Origin: Clostridia bacterium
Lineage (GTDB): Bacteria; Bacillota; Clostridia; Christensenellales; Christensenellaceae
Direction of reading: 5' to 3'
DNA length: 63,684 nucleotides
NCBI GenBank assembly: GCA_017531505.1
Contig: JAFXKX010000012.1
Coordinates: 1 to 63,684, forward strand
A program made the position numbers and the translations under genes. The notes below the pieces were generated by a model, which saw only the letters and a program-made list of their open reading frames with translations, made no database searches and was not told where the DNA came from. Of the stretch, positions 36,154-45,616 are shown in pieces (position 1 is the first letter of the stretch; every line of letters starts with the position of its first letter).

Positions 36154-37122
36154 TTACTTTTTGATCTTAAACAGTTCATCCTGTGTCGGCGGCATCAGGA
36201 TCCCCGATTCGACGGTACAAATCTCTCCCTGCGTAAATTCGCCGATACAGGCCGCAAAAATGCCTTCGTCCTTCAGCGCCCGCAACAGCGGCTGTTCGTC
36301 GCCGTGCCAAATCACCAGTAAACTGCCGCTGGATATGAGCCGATAAGGATTCAGGTCAAAATGAGCACAGGCCTTCTGTGCCACCGGATGTACCGCGATC
36401 GCCGCTTCATTGATGCAAAGGCCCAGCCCGGCCGCTTCTGCCATCTCATACGCTGCACCGAAAACGCCACCTTCGGTAATATCATGCATAGCGATCGCAC
36501 CCATCTGTGCAGCAATACGCGCTTCCTTTACGACGCTCAGCTGCTGCTCCATCTCCGGCAGCAATGCCTTTTCAGATGTATCCAAAAACGCTTCTGCCGC
36601 TTCCGGATGATCTTTACACAAAATGATACTGCCTTCAATGCCGCACTGTTTTGTCAGGATCAGTTTATCCCCCGGACGGGCGTCTTCGTATCTCAATATC
36701 TTTTTGGTTTTTCCGATAGCCGCTACCGAGATCACCGCTTTATTCACCGCATCTGTAACCTCTGTATGTCCGCCGACCACATCGATATGCAACCGATTGG
36801 CCTCACGGTAGATCTCTTCCATCATAGCGCCCAACTGCACCAGATCATACTGAGGAGGCAGCAAAATCGTTACCAACATAGCGAAGGGTTCTCCGCCGGA
36901 CGCCGCAATATCATTGGCAGAAATATGGACAGCAAGGGCACCTGCTCCTGCTTCCGCCGCCGTGATGGGGTCAGTAGATAAAACGCAGTATTCTCCGCCC
37001 AGATCCAACGCCGCACAATCCACACCGATGCCGGATCCGATCAGCACTTCTTTACGAGAAATATGCAGTTTATCCAGCACAACTTTATTCAATTCCTCAT
37101 TGGTTAATTTCCCGATTTTCAC
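36154..37122 (-). CDS. AIR synthase-related (HypE/PurM-like) protein
   Basis: 322-residue ATP-binding protein of the PurM/HypE/SelD/ThiL superfamily: GSGIGVDCAALDL, STDPITAAEAGAGALAVHISANDIAASGG (the Mg-ATP loop) and DVVGGHTEVTDAVNKAVISVAAIG. HypE needs a C-terminal cysteine for hydrogenase maturation; this protein ends in ILMPPTQDELFKIKK with no such cysteine, so it is probably not a true HypE. It stands alone with its own promoter and no hyp, pur or thi neighbours. The start is a GTG with AGAGGA upstream. Function unknown. Confidence 0.85.
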   Translation of the reverse strand: MKIGKLTNEELNKVVLDKLHISRKEVLIGSGIGVDCAALDLGGEYCVLSTDPITAAEAGAGALAVHISANDIAASGGEPFAMLVTILLPPQYDLVQLGAMMEEIYREANRLHIDVVGGHTEVTDAVNKAVISVAAIGKTKKILRYEDARPGDKLILTKQCGIEGSIILCKDHPEAAEAFLDTSEKALLPEMEQQLSVVKEARIAAQMGAIAMHDITEGGVFGAAYEMAEAAGLGLCINEAAIAVHPVAQKACAHFDLNPYRLISSGSLLVIWHGDEQPLLRALKDEGIFAACIGEFTQGEICTVESGILMPPTQDELFKIKK

Positions 37123-37154
37123 AACTTTTCCTCTTAGTTTATTTTCATCTATTC

Positions 37155-37182
37155 ATAATATCATATTTTTCCCAATGTCCAA
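37155..37182 (-). promoter_or_regulatory. Promoter of the AIR synthase-like gene
   Basis: TTGGAC (37177-37182), 16-nt spacer, TATTAT (37155-37160), about 33 nt upstream of the GTG. Confidence 0.65.
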
Positions 37183-37229
37183 TACTTTTTTCACAGAACC
37201 TTACGATTTTCCCGCATTTTTTCACATAC

Positions 37230-37254
37230 AAAAACGGTATCTGCCGATACCGTT
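37230..37254 (-). terminator. Terminator after the LytTR-DUF3021 pair
   Basis: 9-bp perfect stem AACGGTATC with a 4-nt loop and TTTTG on the minus strand, 8 nt after the DUF3021 stop. Confidence 0.88.
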
Positions 37255-37262
37255 CCTGTCTG

Positions 37263-37688
37263 TCATTCCTGTTTGTGCAAATATTGATTCAGTTGTACGG
37301 TTTTCTTTTTGGTCACCGCATATATCAATATCCATACAATTGCATATCCTGTGACAAATATGACTGTAAAGATACCTACCGCATCCGCCTTGGCAGGCAG
37401 CCATCCATTCAAAAGATATATGACGATATATATGATATACAGCACCGCGGCGTGCAGCAAAATAGCTATGCCGAGCGGCAACCGTTCACACTGATATACC
37501 GTCGTTATCCCACCAGCCAGAAAAGCCAGTATCAGGATCGTCACGATCTCTCCGGACGCCTGCGATATATGCACGGTATCCACCGTTCCCGTATAGCCCA
37601 AAATACCGTAAACCACTGCCAATATCAGCGGTCCGCCTGACGCCGCCGTCAATCCGCGTTTCAAAAATTCCATCACCGGCTTTTTCAT
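37263..37688 (-). CDS. DUF3021 family membrane protein
   Basis: 141-residue protein with four hydrophobic segments (about 17-33, 46-64, 72-93, 105-124), typical of DUF3021. This family is generally found directly after LytTR-type regulators, as here (ATGA overlap). It may act as a membrane partner or sensor for the regulator; that is inference from repeated co-occurrence. The gene ends at a clear terminator. Confidence 0.82.
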   Translation of the reverse strand: MKKPVMEFLKRGLTAASGGPLILAVVYGILGYTGTVDTVHISQASGEIVTILILAFLAGGITTVYQCERLPLGIAILLHAAVLYIIYIVIYLLNGWLPAKADAVGIFTVIFVTGYAIVWILIYAVTKKKTVQLNQYLHKQE

Positions 37689-38122
37689 TTCAAATACCTC
37701 CTTTTGATCTCCGCAAAGCAGCGTCTGGATACATACTCTGTAAAACCGCTTTGAAATACGACATTGACCGCACCGTGGAATGCCGCCGAGAAACGTACGA
37801 TCTTCTTTTTATTGGCCAAAGTAGACTTGTTGATACGCATAAAATTTTGGGGCAGTTGTTGTTCCAATACATACAACCGCTGACGCAGCCGGTATTTGCC
37901 TTGTGCAGTGACCGCAAATGTTTTTCCATCCTCCACAACAATACATTCTATGTCTTCCAGAGAAATACGCGCCCAAGAATCTTCCGTAAATGCCGCCAGC
38001 GTATCCTCGCCTGTATACTGCAGCACCAGCTGCTCAATGGCATCCGTCAGTTTTCCGGGACTATGCACCACCGCCGTGATGCATTCTTCCTTATCTTTGT
38101 CTATGATCAATTCAAACCGCAT
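37685..38122 (-). CDS. LytTR family DNA-binding transcriptional regulator
   Basis: 145-residue stand-alone LytTR protein. The N-terminal 45 residues form a small ligand or dimer region (IIDKDKEECITAVVHSP), and the LytTR domain covers about 48-145: IEDIECIVVEDGKTFAVTAQGKYRLR, LPQNFMRINKSTLANKKKI and the C-terminal YVSRRCFAEIKRRY. There is no response-regulator receiver domain. It forms a two-gene unit with DUF3021 and probably regulates itself or a nearby exporter, but no ABC transporter is adjacent. AAAGGAGAAAACT precedes the ATG. Confidence 0.9.
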   Translation of the reverse strand: MRFELIIDKDKEECITAVVHSPGKLTDAIEQLVLQYTGEDTLAAFTEDSWARISLEDIECIVVEDGKTFAVTAQGKYRLRQRLYVLEQQLPQNFMRINKSTLANKKKIVRFSAAFHGAVNVVFQSGFTEYVSRRCFAEIKRRYLK

Positions 38123-38213
38123 AGTTTTCTCCTTTTGCTACAGTATACTACACCAGTCTTTCGCAGTGCTGCTTTGATCGGTCATCGGTCTCAATTCCGG
38201 CTTCTTCGGTCAC

Positions 38214-38246
38214 AAAAAAGGAATGTACCCTCTGTACATTCCTTTT
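38214..38246 (-). terminator. Terminator after the YczE-like gene
   Basis: AAAAAGGAATGTACA arm, 3-5-nt loop, complementary arm, with A/T tracts on both sides. 12 nt after the stop. Confidence 0.88.
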
Positions 38247-38258
38247 TGAAAGTATCTT

Positions 38259-38912
38259 TTACTTTGACAATGCTTTGTTCAGCGGTTCCTTCAGAAAACG
38301 GCTGTATACCTTGACCATGTTTCCATTGAGGAATGCCGCGATCAACGTACCTTCGCGCACACCCTGGATCTGTCCGTTGAACAGGATCAGAGACAGGATC
38401 ACTGCCGTTGCGATACAGCTGACATCAAAGAACACCTTGATATTGCCGAATTCCTTTTTGGTCTTGATTGCGATCGCCTTGACGATACCCTCTCCAGCGT
38501 TCAGGATAACGTTGGCAATTACACCAAGTGTAACACCCAGTGCCAAAATGCATACACCGATCACTACCATTGCCAGACGCATGATGTATCCGCTGATCGG
38601 AATAAAAGATACCATCCATACGGAAATATCAGTAAACCAACCAAACAGGAAAGACATCGGCAACTGCAGCAACTGGATCCATTCAAACTCTTTGCCAAGG
38701 ATGAGTATCTGTCCCAGAATAAATACGCAATTCAGCAGGAATGTCCAGTTTCCGATCGTCAGCGCTTCAAAGCGCAGGCTTAAAACATTGGGGATGGAAG
38801 AAATGGCCGATACGCCCAGACTTCCCACCTTTGTAAACGCCACACCCAATGCACATACATATAAACTGAATACAAACAGCGCATAACGCTTAAACAATTC
38901 TTTTTTCCGCAT
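38259..38912 (-). CDS. YczE/YitT-like integral membrane protein
   Basis: 217-residue protein with five or six hydrophobic segments, resembling the YczE/YyaS/YitT group (YALFVFSLYVCALGVAF at the N-terminus, then GSLGVSAISSIPNVLSL, a Gly-rich turn typical of the family). Members are uncharacterised; YczE influences antibiotic production in Bacillus. A TTG three codons upstream is possible, but the ATG at 38912 has GGAG close by. It is monocistronic with its own promoter and terminator. Confidence 0.78.
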   Translation of the reverse strand: MRKKELFKRYALFVFSLYVCALGVAFTKVGSLGVSAISSIPNVLSLRFEALTIGNWTFLLNCVFILGQILILGKEFEWIQLLQLPMSFLFGWFTDISVWMVSFIPISGYIMRLAMVVIGVCILALGVTLGVIANVILNAGEGIVKAIAIKTKKEFGNIKVFFDVSCIATAVILSLILFNGQIQGVREGTLIAAFLNGNMVKVYSRFLKEPLNKALSK

Positions 38913-38956
38913 ATTCTCCAAATTCCTTCGTGCATCTTATGTATTACTTATGCATT

Positions 38957-38984
38957 ATTATACACACATTTTTTTCTTTTTCAA
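38957..38984 (-). promoter_or_regulatory. Promoter of the YczE-like gene
   Basis: TTGAAA (38979-38984), 16-nt A-rich spacer, TATAAT (38957-38962), directly after the ligA terminator. Confidence 0.72.
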
Positions 38985-38991
38985 GCCAAGG

Positions 38992-39016
38992 AAAAGACAG
39001 CCGCTGCCGGCTGTCT
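38992..39016 (-). terminator. Terminator of the yerC-pcrA-ligA operon
   Basis: 8-bp perfect stem GACAGCCG with a 4-nt loop and a short TTTT on the minus strand, 6 nt after the ligA stop. Confidence 0.82.
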
Positions 39017-39021
39017 TCGTG

Positions 39022-40974
<1,953 letters not shown>

Positions 40975-40984
40975 TTACAGTCAC

Positions 40985-43165
40985 TTAATCCAAGATCGTC
41001 AGCGGTGCAAAACTCAGGAACAGTTTGCGTTCACTGTCCGCAAATGCAATACGGGCTACCCGCTGATCTCCCTGCCCGTCAATGGCCAATATGGTACCTT
41101 TACCGAATTTACCGTGCGACACTGTGCCGCCTACGCGGAACTGTCCCACATTTTCCTTTGCTTTAGGCGTAAATTCTGCCTTTGCTTTGAAAAAGTTGAC
41201 ACGGGGTTTTACCGGCTGTTCGGTATACTGCACCGTCCTTTTACCGCTTCCCGCGCTCAGATCCTCAATGGCCTGCGGCGGGATATCCCGCAAAAACCGG
41301 GAGGGCGAATTGGGCGCTGCACCGCCGCCGTAAGTATTGCGCGTGTTGCTGCTTGTCAGATACAGCAATTCCTTTGCACGCGTCATGCCCACATAGCACA
41401 ACCGGCGCTCCTCATCCAGTTTCCCTTCCTCTACCGACCTTCTTGACGGAAAAAGATTTTCCTCCATACCGGCCATAAATACAGTGTCGTATTCCAGACC
41501 TTTGGAACCGTGCAGCGTCATCAATGTTACACCGCCTTCTTCATCCATGGTATCCATATCGGTGATCAGCGATACGGTGGATAAATACTCCTCCAGACTG
41601 GGTTCCTCTGCCTGCTTGTCATATACATGGGCAGAGTTGATCAATTCCTGTACATTTTCGATCTTTGCCTCTGTGGTAGGCTCGTCCTCCAAAATCAGCA
41701 TCGCATGATACCCGGTACGTTCAAATACCAATTCCACGATCTCGCCCACCGTCATGCCTTCTGCCTGCTTTGCCAGATCATGCATCACATCCAGGATAGG
41801 CGCAAATTTGCTGCGGCCGCCCTTCATAAATGCATCTGCATTTTCTGCGGCTTCCAGCAACGACAATCCCTGCAAAGCGGCAAACTCTGCCAATTTGGTC
41901 AGTGTTGCCGCACCAATACCACGTTTTGGCGTATTGACAATGCGCAAAAATGCCGTATCTGCCAACGGATTTTCCAGCAATGTCAGGTACGCCACAATAT
42001 CTTTGATCTCTTTTCTGGCATAAAAGCTGAGGCCTCCATATACACGGTACGGCACCCCGTACATACGCATTTTTTCTTCCAGAACACGCGCCTGTGTATG
42101 GGTACGGTACAATACTGCCATATCTTTATACTGTCTGCCCTGCCGTACCAGCGCAGCGATCTCTCTGGCGATATATTCCCCTTCGGCGTATTCATTATAC
42201 GCGGTATACCGTTTGGGTTTGGGGCCATCTTTTCTTGCAGACCACGGATTTTTCTCTTTACGGAAATCCGCCATACGGATGACTGCATTGGCTGCATCCA
42301 ATATCTGCTGATGAGAACGATAGTTCTGTTCCAGCTTGATTACCTGTGCGTTTTCAAAATCCTTTTCGAAATTAAAGATATTCCGTACATCTGCACCGCG
42401 CCATGCATAAATGCTTTGATCGTCATCGCCGACTACGAACAAATTCTTATGTTTTTCTGCCAAAATGCGCACCAGTTCATACTGTACGCTGTTTGTATCC
42501 TGATACTCGTCTACCAGAATGTATTGAAAACGATCGGTATAGTATTCCCGCGCTTCGCGATTCTCCTGCAATACGCGCACCATATTGAGCAGCAGGTCGT
42601 CAAAGTCCATGGCATTCTCATGTTTCAATGCGTCATTATAAGCACGGTATATGCGTACCAACTCTTCGGAAAAGTGCTCGGAGATCTCTTTGATCACCGA
42701 TTCGGGATCTGCATGTCCGCCGCTGTTTTTGACAGTACTGATCAGGTTCTTTACATTGCGCGGCGTCAGATTGCCCAGCCCATGATCGTATTCGCCCATG
42801 ATCTTTTTGATCAGCGCTGTGCTGTCATCGCTGTCATAGATGGTGAAGTTGTTCATGTATCCCAGCAATTCCGCATCATGGCGCAGAAAACGTGCACACA
42901 TGGAGTGAAAGGTGGATACCGCCATACGGCTGATGTCATAGTCCACCAGCGCCGCAATACGTTCCTTCATCTCGTTGGCTGCTTTATTGGTAAATGTGAT
43001 CGCCAGAATGTTATAGGGCGACACATTCATTTCATTGATCAGATAGGCGACTCTGTTGGTCAGTACACTGGTCTTTCCCGAACCGGCGCCCGCCAAAACA
43101 AGCACAGGGCCGTCTACGGTTGTAACGGCCCTTCTTTGTACATCGCTAAGATGCTGCAAATTCAT
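40985..43165 (-). CDS. pcrA: ATP-dependent DNA helicase PcrA/UvrD
   Basis: Superfamily 1A helicase that removes RecA filaments and acts in excision repair. Walker A GAGSGKTSVLTNR near residues 27-39, Walker B ILVDEYQDTN, motif III GDDDQSIYAWRGAD, motif VI YVGMTRAKELLYL. The C-terminal Tudor-like domain (VGGTVSHGKFGKGTILAIDG), which binds RNA polymerase, is present. 726 residues, complete. It forms the yerC-pcrA-ligA operon. Confidence 0.97.
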   Translation of the reverse strand: MNLQHLSDVQRRAVTTVDGPVLVLAGAGSGKTSVLTNRVAYLINEMNVSPYNILAITFTNKAANEMKERIAALVDYDISRMAVSTFHSMCARFLRHDAELLGYMNNFTIYDSDDSTALIKKIMGEYDHGLGNLTPRNVKNLISTVKNSGGHADPESVIKEISEHFSEELVRIYRAYNDALKHENAMDFDDLLLNMVRVLQENREAREYYTDRFQYILVDEYQDTNSVQYELVRILAEKHKNLFVVGDDDQSIYAWRGADVRNIFNFEKDFENAQVIKLEQNYRSHQQILDAANAVIRMADFRKEKNPWSARKDGPKPKRYTAYNEYAEGEYIAREIAALVRQGRQYKDMAVLYRTHTQARVLEEKMRMYGVPYRVYGGLSFYARKEIKDIVAYLTLLENPLADTAFLRIVNTPKRGIGAATLTKLAEFAALQGLSLLEAAENADAFMKGGRSKFAPILDVMHDLAKQAEGMTVGEIVELVFERTGYHAMLILEDEPTTEAKIENVQELINSAHVYDKQAEEPSLEEYLSTVSLITDMDTMDEEGGVTLMTLHGSKGLEYDTVFMAGMEENLFPSRRSVEEGKLDEERRLCYVGMTRAKELLYLTSSNTRNTYGGGAAPNSPSRFLRDIPPQAIEDLSAGSGKRTVQYTEQPVKPRVNFFKAKAEFTPKAKENVGQFRVGGTVSHGKFGKGTILAIDGQGDQRVARIAFADSERKLFLSFAPLTILD

Positions 43166-43179
43166 GTTCCTTTGCTCCT

Positions 43180-43476
43180 TTATTCTTCGGCTTTGTCTGC
43201 AATGATCCGATCCAACACGATCTTATAGCCGCCCGGTCCATAATTCAGACACTTATTCACTCTGCTGACCGTAGCAGTGGAAGCACCCGTCTCTTTGGCA
43301 GCGGCATTACAGGTAGTGCCGGTATAGAGGAGTCTTGCCACCTTGATGCGCTGGGCAGCAGCCTTCAGCTCTGCGATGGTAAAAAGGTCATCCAAAAAGG
43401 CGCTGCATTCCTCTTCTGTCTCGAGAGAAAGGATTGCTCTGTACAGTTCTGCATATTCCTGAGTACTCTTTTGCAT
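43180..43476 (-). CDS. yerC: YerC/TrpR-superfamily DNA-binding protein
   Basis: 98-residue helical protein of the YerC/YecD (TrpR-like) family, probably a transcriptional regulator. The helix-turn-helix lies in TCNAAAKETGASTATVSRVNKCLNYGPGGY. Its target is unknown; conserved proximity to pcrA-ligA suggests it regulates this operon. It has a promoter about 37 nt upstream and AGAGGAGATTTTG before the ATG. Confidence 0.92.
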   Translation of the reverse strand: MQKSTQEYAELYRAILSLETEEECSAFLDDLFTIAELKAAAQRIKVARLLYTGTTCNAAAKETGASTATVSRVNKCLNYGPGGYKIVLDRIIADKAEE

Positions 43477-43512
43477 CTCAAAATCTCCTCTTTATTCTAA
43501 TTTCTTTTGTAT

Positions 43513-43542
43513 ATTTTAACATAGTAGCCTGCTGCTTGTAAA
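43513..43542 (-). promoter_or_regulatory. Promoter of yerC-pcrA-ligA
   Basis: TTTACA (43537-43542), 18-nt spacer, TAAAAT (43513-43518). Confidence 0.6.
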
Positions 43543-43553
43543 CGGCAAACCTC

Positions 43554-44153
43554 TTAAAGTATTAAATAGATCGTACTCGCAGATACTTCATAAGCGGTGC
43601 GCTGCTCACTTGCTCCGTCCGACAGTTGTTTTTCATAACTGCGGCTCTGAAATCTGCCTTCGGCTCTGATTTTTTGTCCGACCTGCAGTTCTCTGGCAAA
43701 CTGCGCATTTTTACCCCATACAATGACCGGGATATAATCCGACTTTCCATGGGAACGGTTGACCGCCAACAGCAGATCCGTAATTTGCCTGCCAAAAGGC
43801 GTCTCCCGATACACCGGTTTTTTGCAGATATGCCCTTCCAGCAATACCGTATTGCAATCTCCTACAGACTGTCCGACGCATTGCCTGACAAACAGTTTCA
43901 GCCGCAGATGTGTCCCCTCGGGTGAATACTCGTTATACGACCGGATCTGCCCCCGCAGCAGTACCTCCCCGGTATGCAGCAATTCTGTCATAGAAGCAGG
44001 CACTAAAAAGGGTAAAATATCTTCTTTGCCACTCAACCGCCGGCAGCATAATTTTCCCGAAAAAAAGTCAATATCATATGCAGTATGGCTGTACTGCAGC
44101 GGTGCCAATACTTTGCCCGATAACTGCGCACGATTTGTATCTGTTACATTCAT
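43554..44153 (-). CDS. Single-stranded DNA-binding-like protein with two OB folds
   Basis: 199-residue protein. The C-terminal half (about 105-199) is a recognisable SSB/PriB-type OB fold: NTVLLEGHICKKPVYRETPFGRQITDLLLAVNRS, then DYIPVIVWGKNAQFARELQVGQKIRAEGRFQSR and a final YEVSASTIYLI strand. The N-terminal half (about 10-100) has a similar strand pattern (AQLSGKVLAP ... GEVLLRGQIRSYNEY ... LRLKLFVR) and looks like a degenerate second OB fold. There is no acidic SSB C-terminal tip, so it is not the housekeeping SSB. ATG 44153 has GAGAGGAGATAGT upstream. It lies 11 nt after the deacetylase gene. Confidence 0.75.
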   Translation of the reverse strand: MNVTDTNRAQLSGKVLAPLQYSHTAYDIDFFSGKLCCRRLSGKEDILPFLVPASMTELLHTGEVLLRGQIRSYNEYSPEGTHLRLKLFVRQCVGQSVGDCNTVLLEGHICKKPVYRETPFGRQITDLLLAVNRSHGKSDYIPVIVWGKNAQFARELQVGQKIRAEGRFQSRSYEKQLSDGASEQRTAYEVSASTIYLIL

Positions 44154-44164
44154 ACTATCTCCTC

Positions 44165-44863
44165 TCAAAACGGCAGCACCGCCGTCTCAAATCTCATTTC
44201 TTTTAATACCTCCAGTATCTGCGCCAATGCCTGCGGTGTCTGCGGACAATCCGTTTGGAACAGCACAATATCGCCGGGTTTGATCTGCCCCAATACAGTA
44301 TCGGTGATCTGCTGTACCGTGGCCTGCTCCTGCCAGTCCCCCGCATCCACACTCCACAACACACTGCTCAGCCCCTCCTGCCACAGTATCGTTGTCGTTC
44401 GCTCATCCCACGCCCCATACGGCGGACGAATACATCTATGCACTTCTGTAAAGCGATCTGTCAGCAGCGTCATTGCGCGGTCTGCATCCCGTCGGATCTC
44501 TTTCTCCGACACGGCAGTATACAGCGGATGCTCCATGGAATGGCAAAAAATCATTTGTCCGCTGGCATCCAGCATTTTTGCTTGATCCGGATACATCTCT
44601 ACCCAGCTTCCCAGCACCGCAAAACTCGCCTTTGCGCGGTATTTATGCAATACTTCCAGTATTTCCGGCAAATAACTATCTCCCATAGCCGTGTCAAATG
44701 TCAAATACAGCTTTCTCTCTGTGGTATCGATATACGATACCGGCTGCAGCGATGCCGCAGTTCCTACACTGATACTTTTTTCTGCAGTCTCCAGGTAATA
44801 ACCGATCCCCATACACAGCAGCAAACATATCAGTCCTTTTTTGATCCATGCTTTTGTTTTCAT
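44165..44863 (-). CDS. Polysaccharide deacetylase family protein, PdaB-like (sporulation type)
   Basis: 232 residues: an N-terminal signal-anchor (about 7-24) and a NodB-homology domain. Motif 1 reads TFDTAMG (second Asp missing, as in the PdaB TFDISWG group), motif 2 HSMEH is present, motif 3 is RPPYGAWDER and motif 4 SVDAGDW. Motif 5, usually LLH, reads VLFQTD, so the catalytic His is replaced by Gln. PdaB acts in spore formation in Bacillus under SigE. A SigE-like promoter lies upstream. It is co-transcribed with the SSB-like gene. Enzymatic activity is doubtful. Confidence 0.8.
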   Translation of the reverse strand: MKTKAWIKKGLICLLLCMGIGYYLETAEKSISVGTAASLQPVSYIDTTERKLYLTFDTAMGDSYLPEILEVLHKYRAKASFAVLGSWVEMYPDQAKMLDASGQMIFCHSMEHPLYTAVSEKEIRRDADRAMTLLTDRFTEVHRCIRPPYGAWDERTTTILWQEGLSSVLWSVDAGDWQEQATVQQITDTVLGQIKPGDIVLFQTDCPQTPQALAQILEVLKEMRFETAVLPF

Positions 44864-44894
44864 ATGTGATTCTCCCTGTTGTGTTACTCTGTCT

Positions 44895-44922
44895 ATCTTA
44901 TGAGAAAGCCTTTAAAAAATAT
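44895..44922 (-). promoter_or_regulatory. Candidate SigE-type promoter of the PdaB-like gene
   Basis: ATATT (44918-44922), 15-nt spacer, CATAAGAT (44895-44902), compared with the SigE consensus ATATT-N14/15-CATACAxT. The -10 differs at two positions. No good SigA promoter is seen here. Confidence 0.38.
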
Positions 44923-44936
44923 GTCTCTCTACGCGC

Positions 44937-44968
44937 AAAAAAACCGACCCTGTACAGGGTCGGTTTTC
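44937..44968 (-). terminator. Terminator after the VanZ-like gene
   Basis: AAAACCGACCCTGTACAGGGTCGGTTTT, a 14-bp perfect palindrome, followed by extra T on the minus strand; 13 nt after the VanZ stop. Confidence 0.92.
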
Positions 44969-44981
44969 AAATTCTCTTTTG

Positions 44982-45605
44982 TTATTCAATTTTTGCTGAG
45001 TCTTTGCTTTTACAAAGCATCCCTATCAGATAACCTATCAGCATACCGAATGTATTGAGCATCAGATCATCTATATCTGTAGCTCGCGGAAGCAATAGTT
45101 GGAATAATTCTATCCCTAATGACACTCCTGCTCCGAACAGTATACCATTAGATATTTTCCAGTTATACAGACAACAAATCAATGCACCAAAGGGAATAAA
45201 CAAGACAATATTGGCAAAGCAGGACCACCATAAAGACATCCCCTGAAAATCCTGAAATGACCGTATGATCGTAATAAGCATATTGCCGGGCAACAGATTC
45301 AGATAATCTCCGCTGCAATTTCCTTCTTCGCCGATCTTCCCGCCGGGATAGTACAAATTGACCGTATCAGAACCGATATATACTTCCGGCAGCACCGTGA
45401 CCGTCAACATCCCAATAATATAGACACATAACAGCAGCATGCCTGCTTCTCTCAGCCACGAAATATCAAAGCCCCTTCTTCTTCGGCATACCAGCCAGAC
45501 ACCACGTACAGCAAGATATATCGGTATTAACGTTATCCACCATGGCAACAACTGCTGCAGCACATCCGTTATCCGTTCCGATACCTCTGCAATAATCATA
45601 TCCAT
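44982..45605 (-). CDS. VanZ family membrane protein
   Basis: 207-residue protein with four or five hydrophobic segments and the VanZ pattern NIVLFIPFGALI ... SLGIELFQLLLPRATDIDDLMLNTFGMLIGYLIG. VanZ itself gives low teicoplanin resistance; most family members have no known role. It lies 11 nt after ftsQ and ends at a strong terminator, so ftsQ-vanZ form a two-gene unit. Confidence 0.9.
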   Translation of the reverse strand: MDMIIAEVSERITDVLQQLLPWWITLIPIYLAVRGVWLVCRRRRGFDISWLREAGMLLLCVYIIGMLTVTVLPEVYIGSDTVNLYYPGGKIGEEGNCSGDYLNLLPGNMLITIIRSFQDFQGMSLWWSCFANIVLFIPFGALICCLYNWKISNGILFGAGVSLGIELFQLLLPRATDIDDLMLNTFGMLIGYLIGMLCKSKDSAKIE

Positions 45606-45616
45606 AAAGCCTCTCC

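Noticed and set aside
41627..43228. 533-codon open frame on the plus strand across pcrA and yerC
   Set aside because: Antisense shadow of pcrA; no family resemblance.
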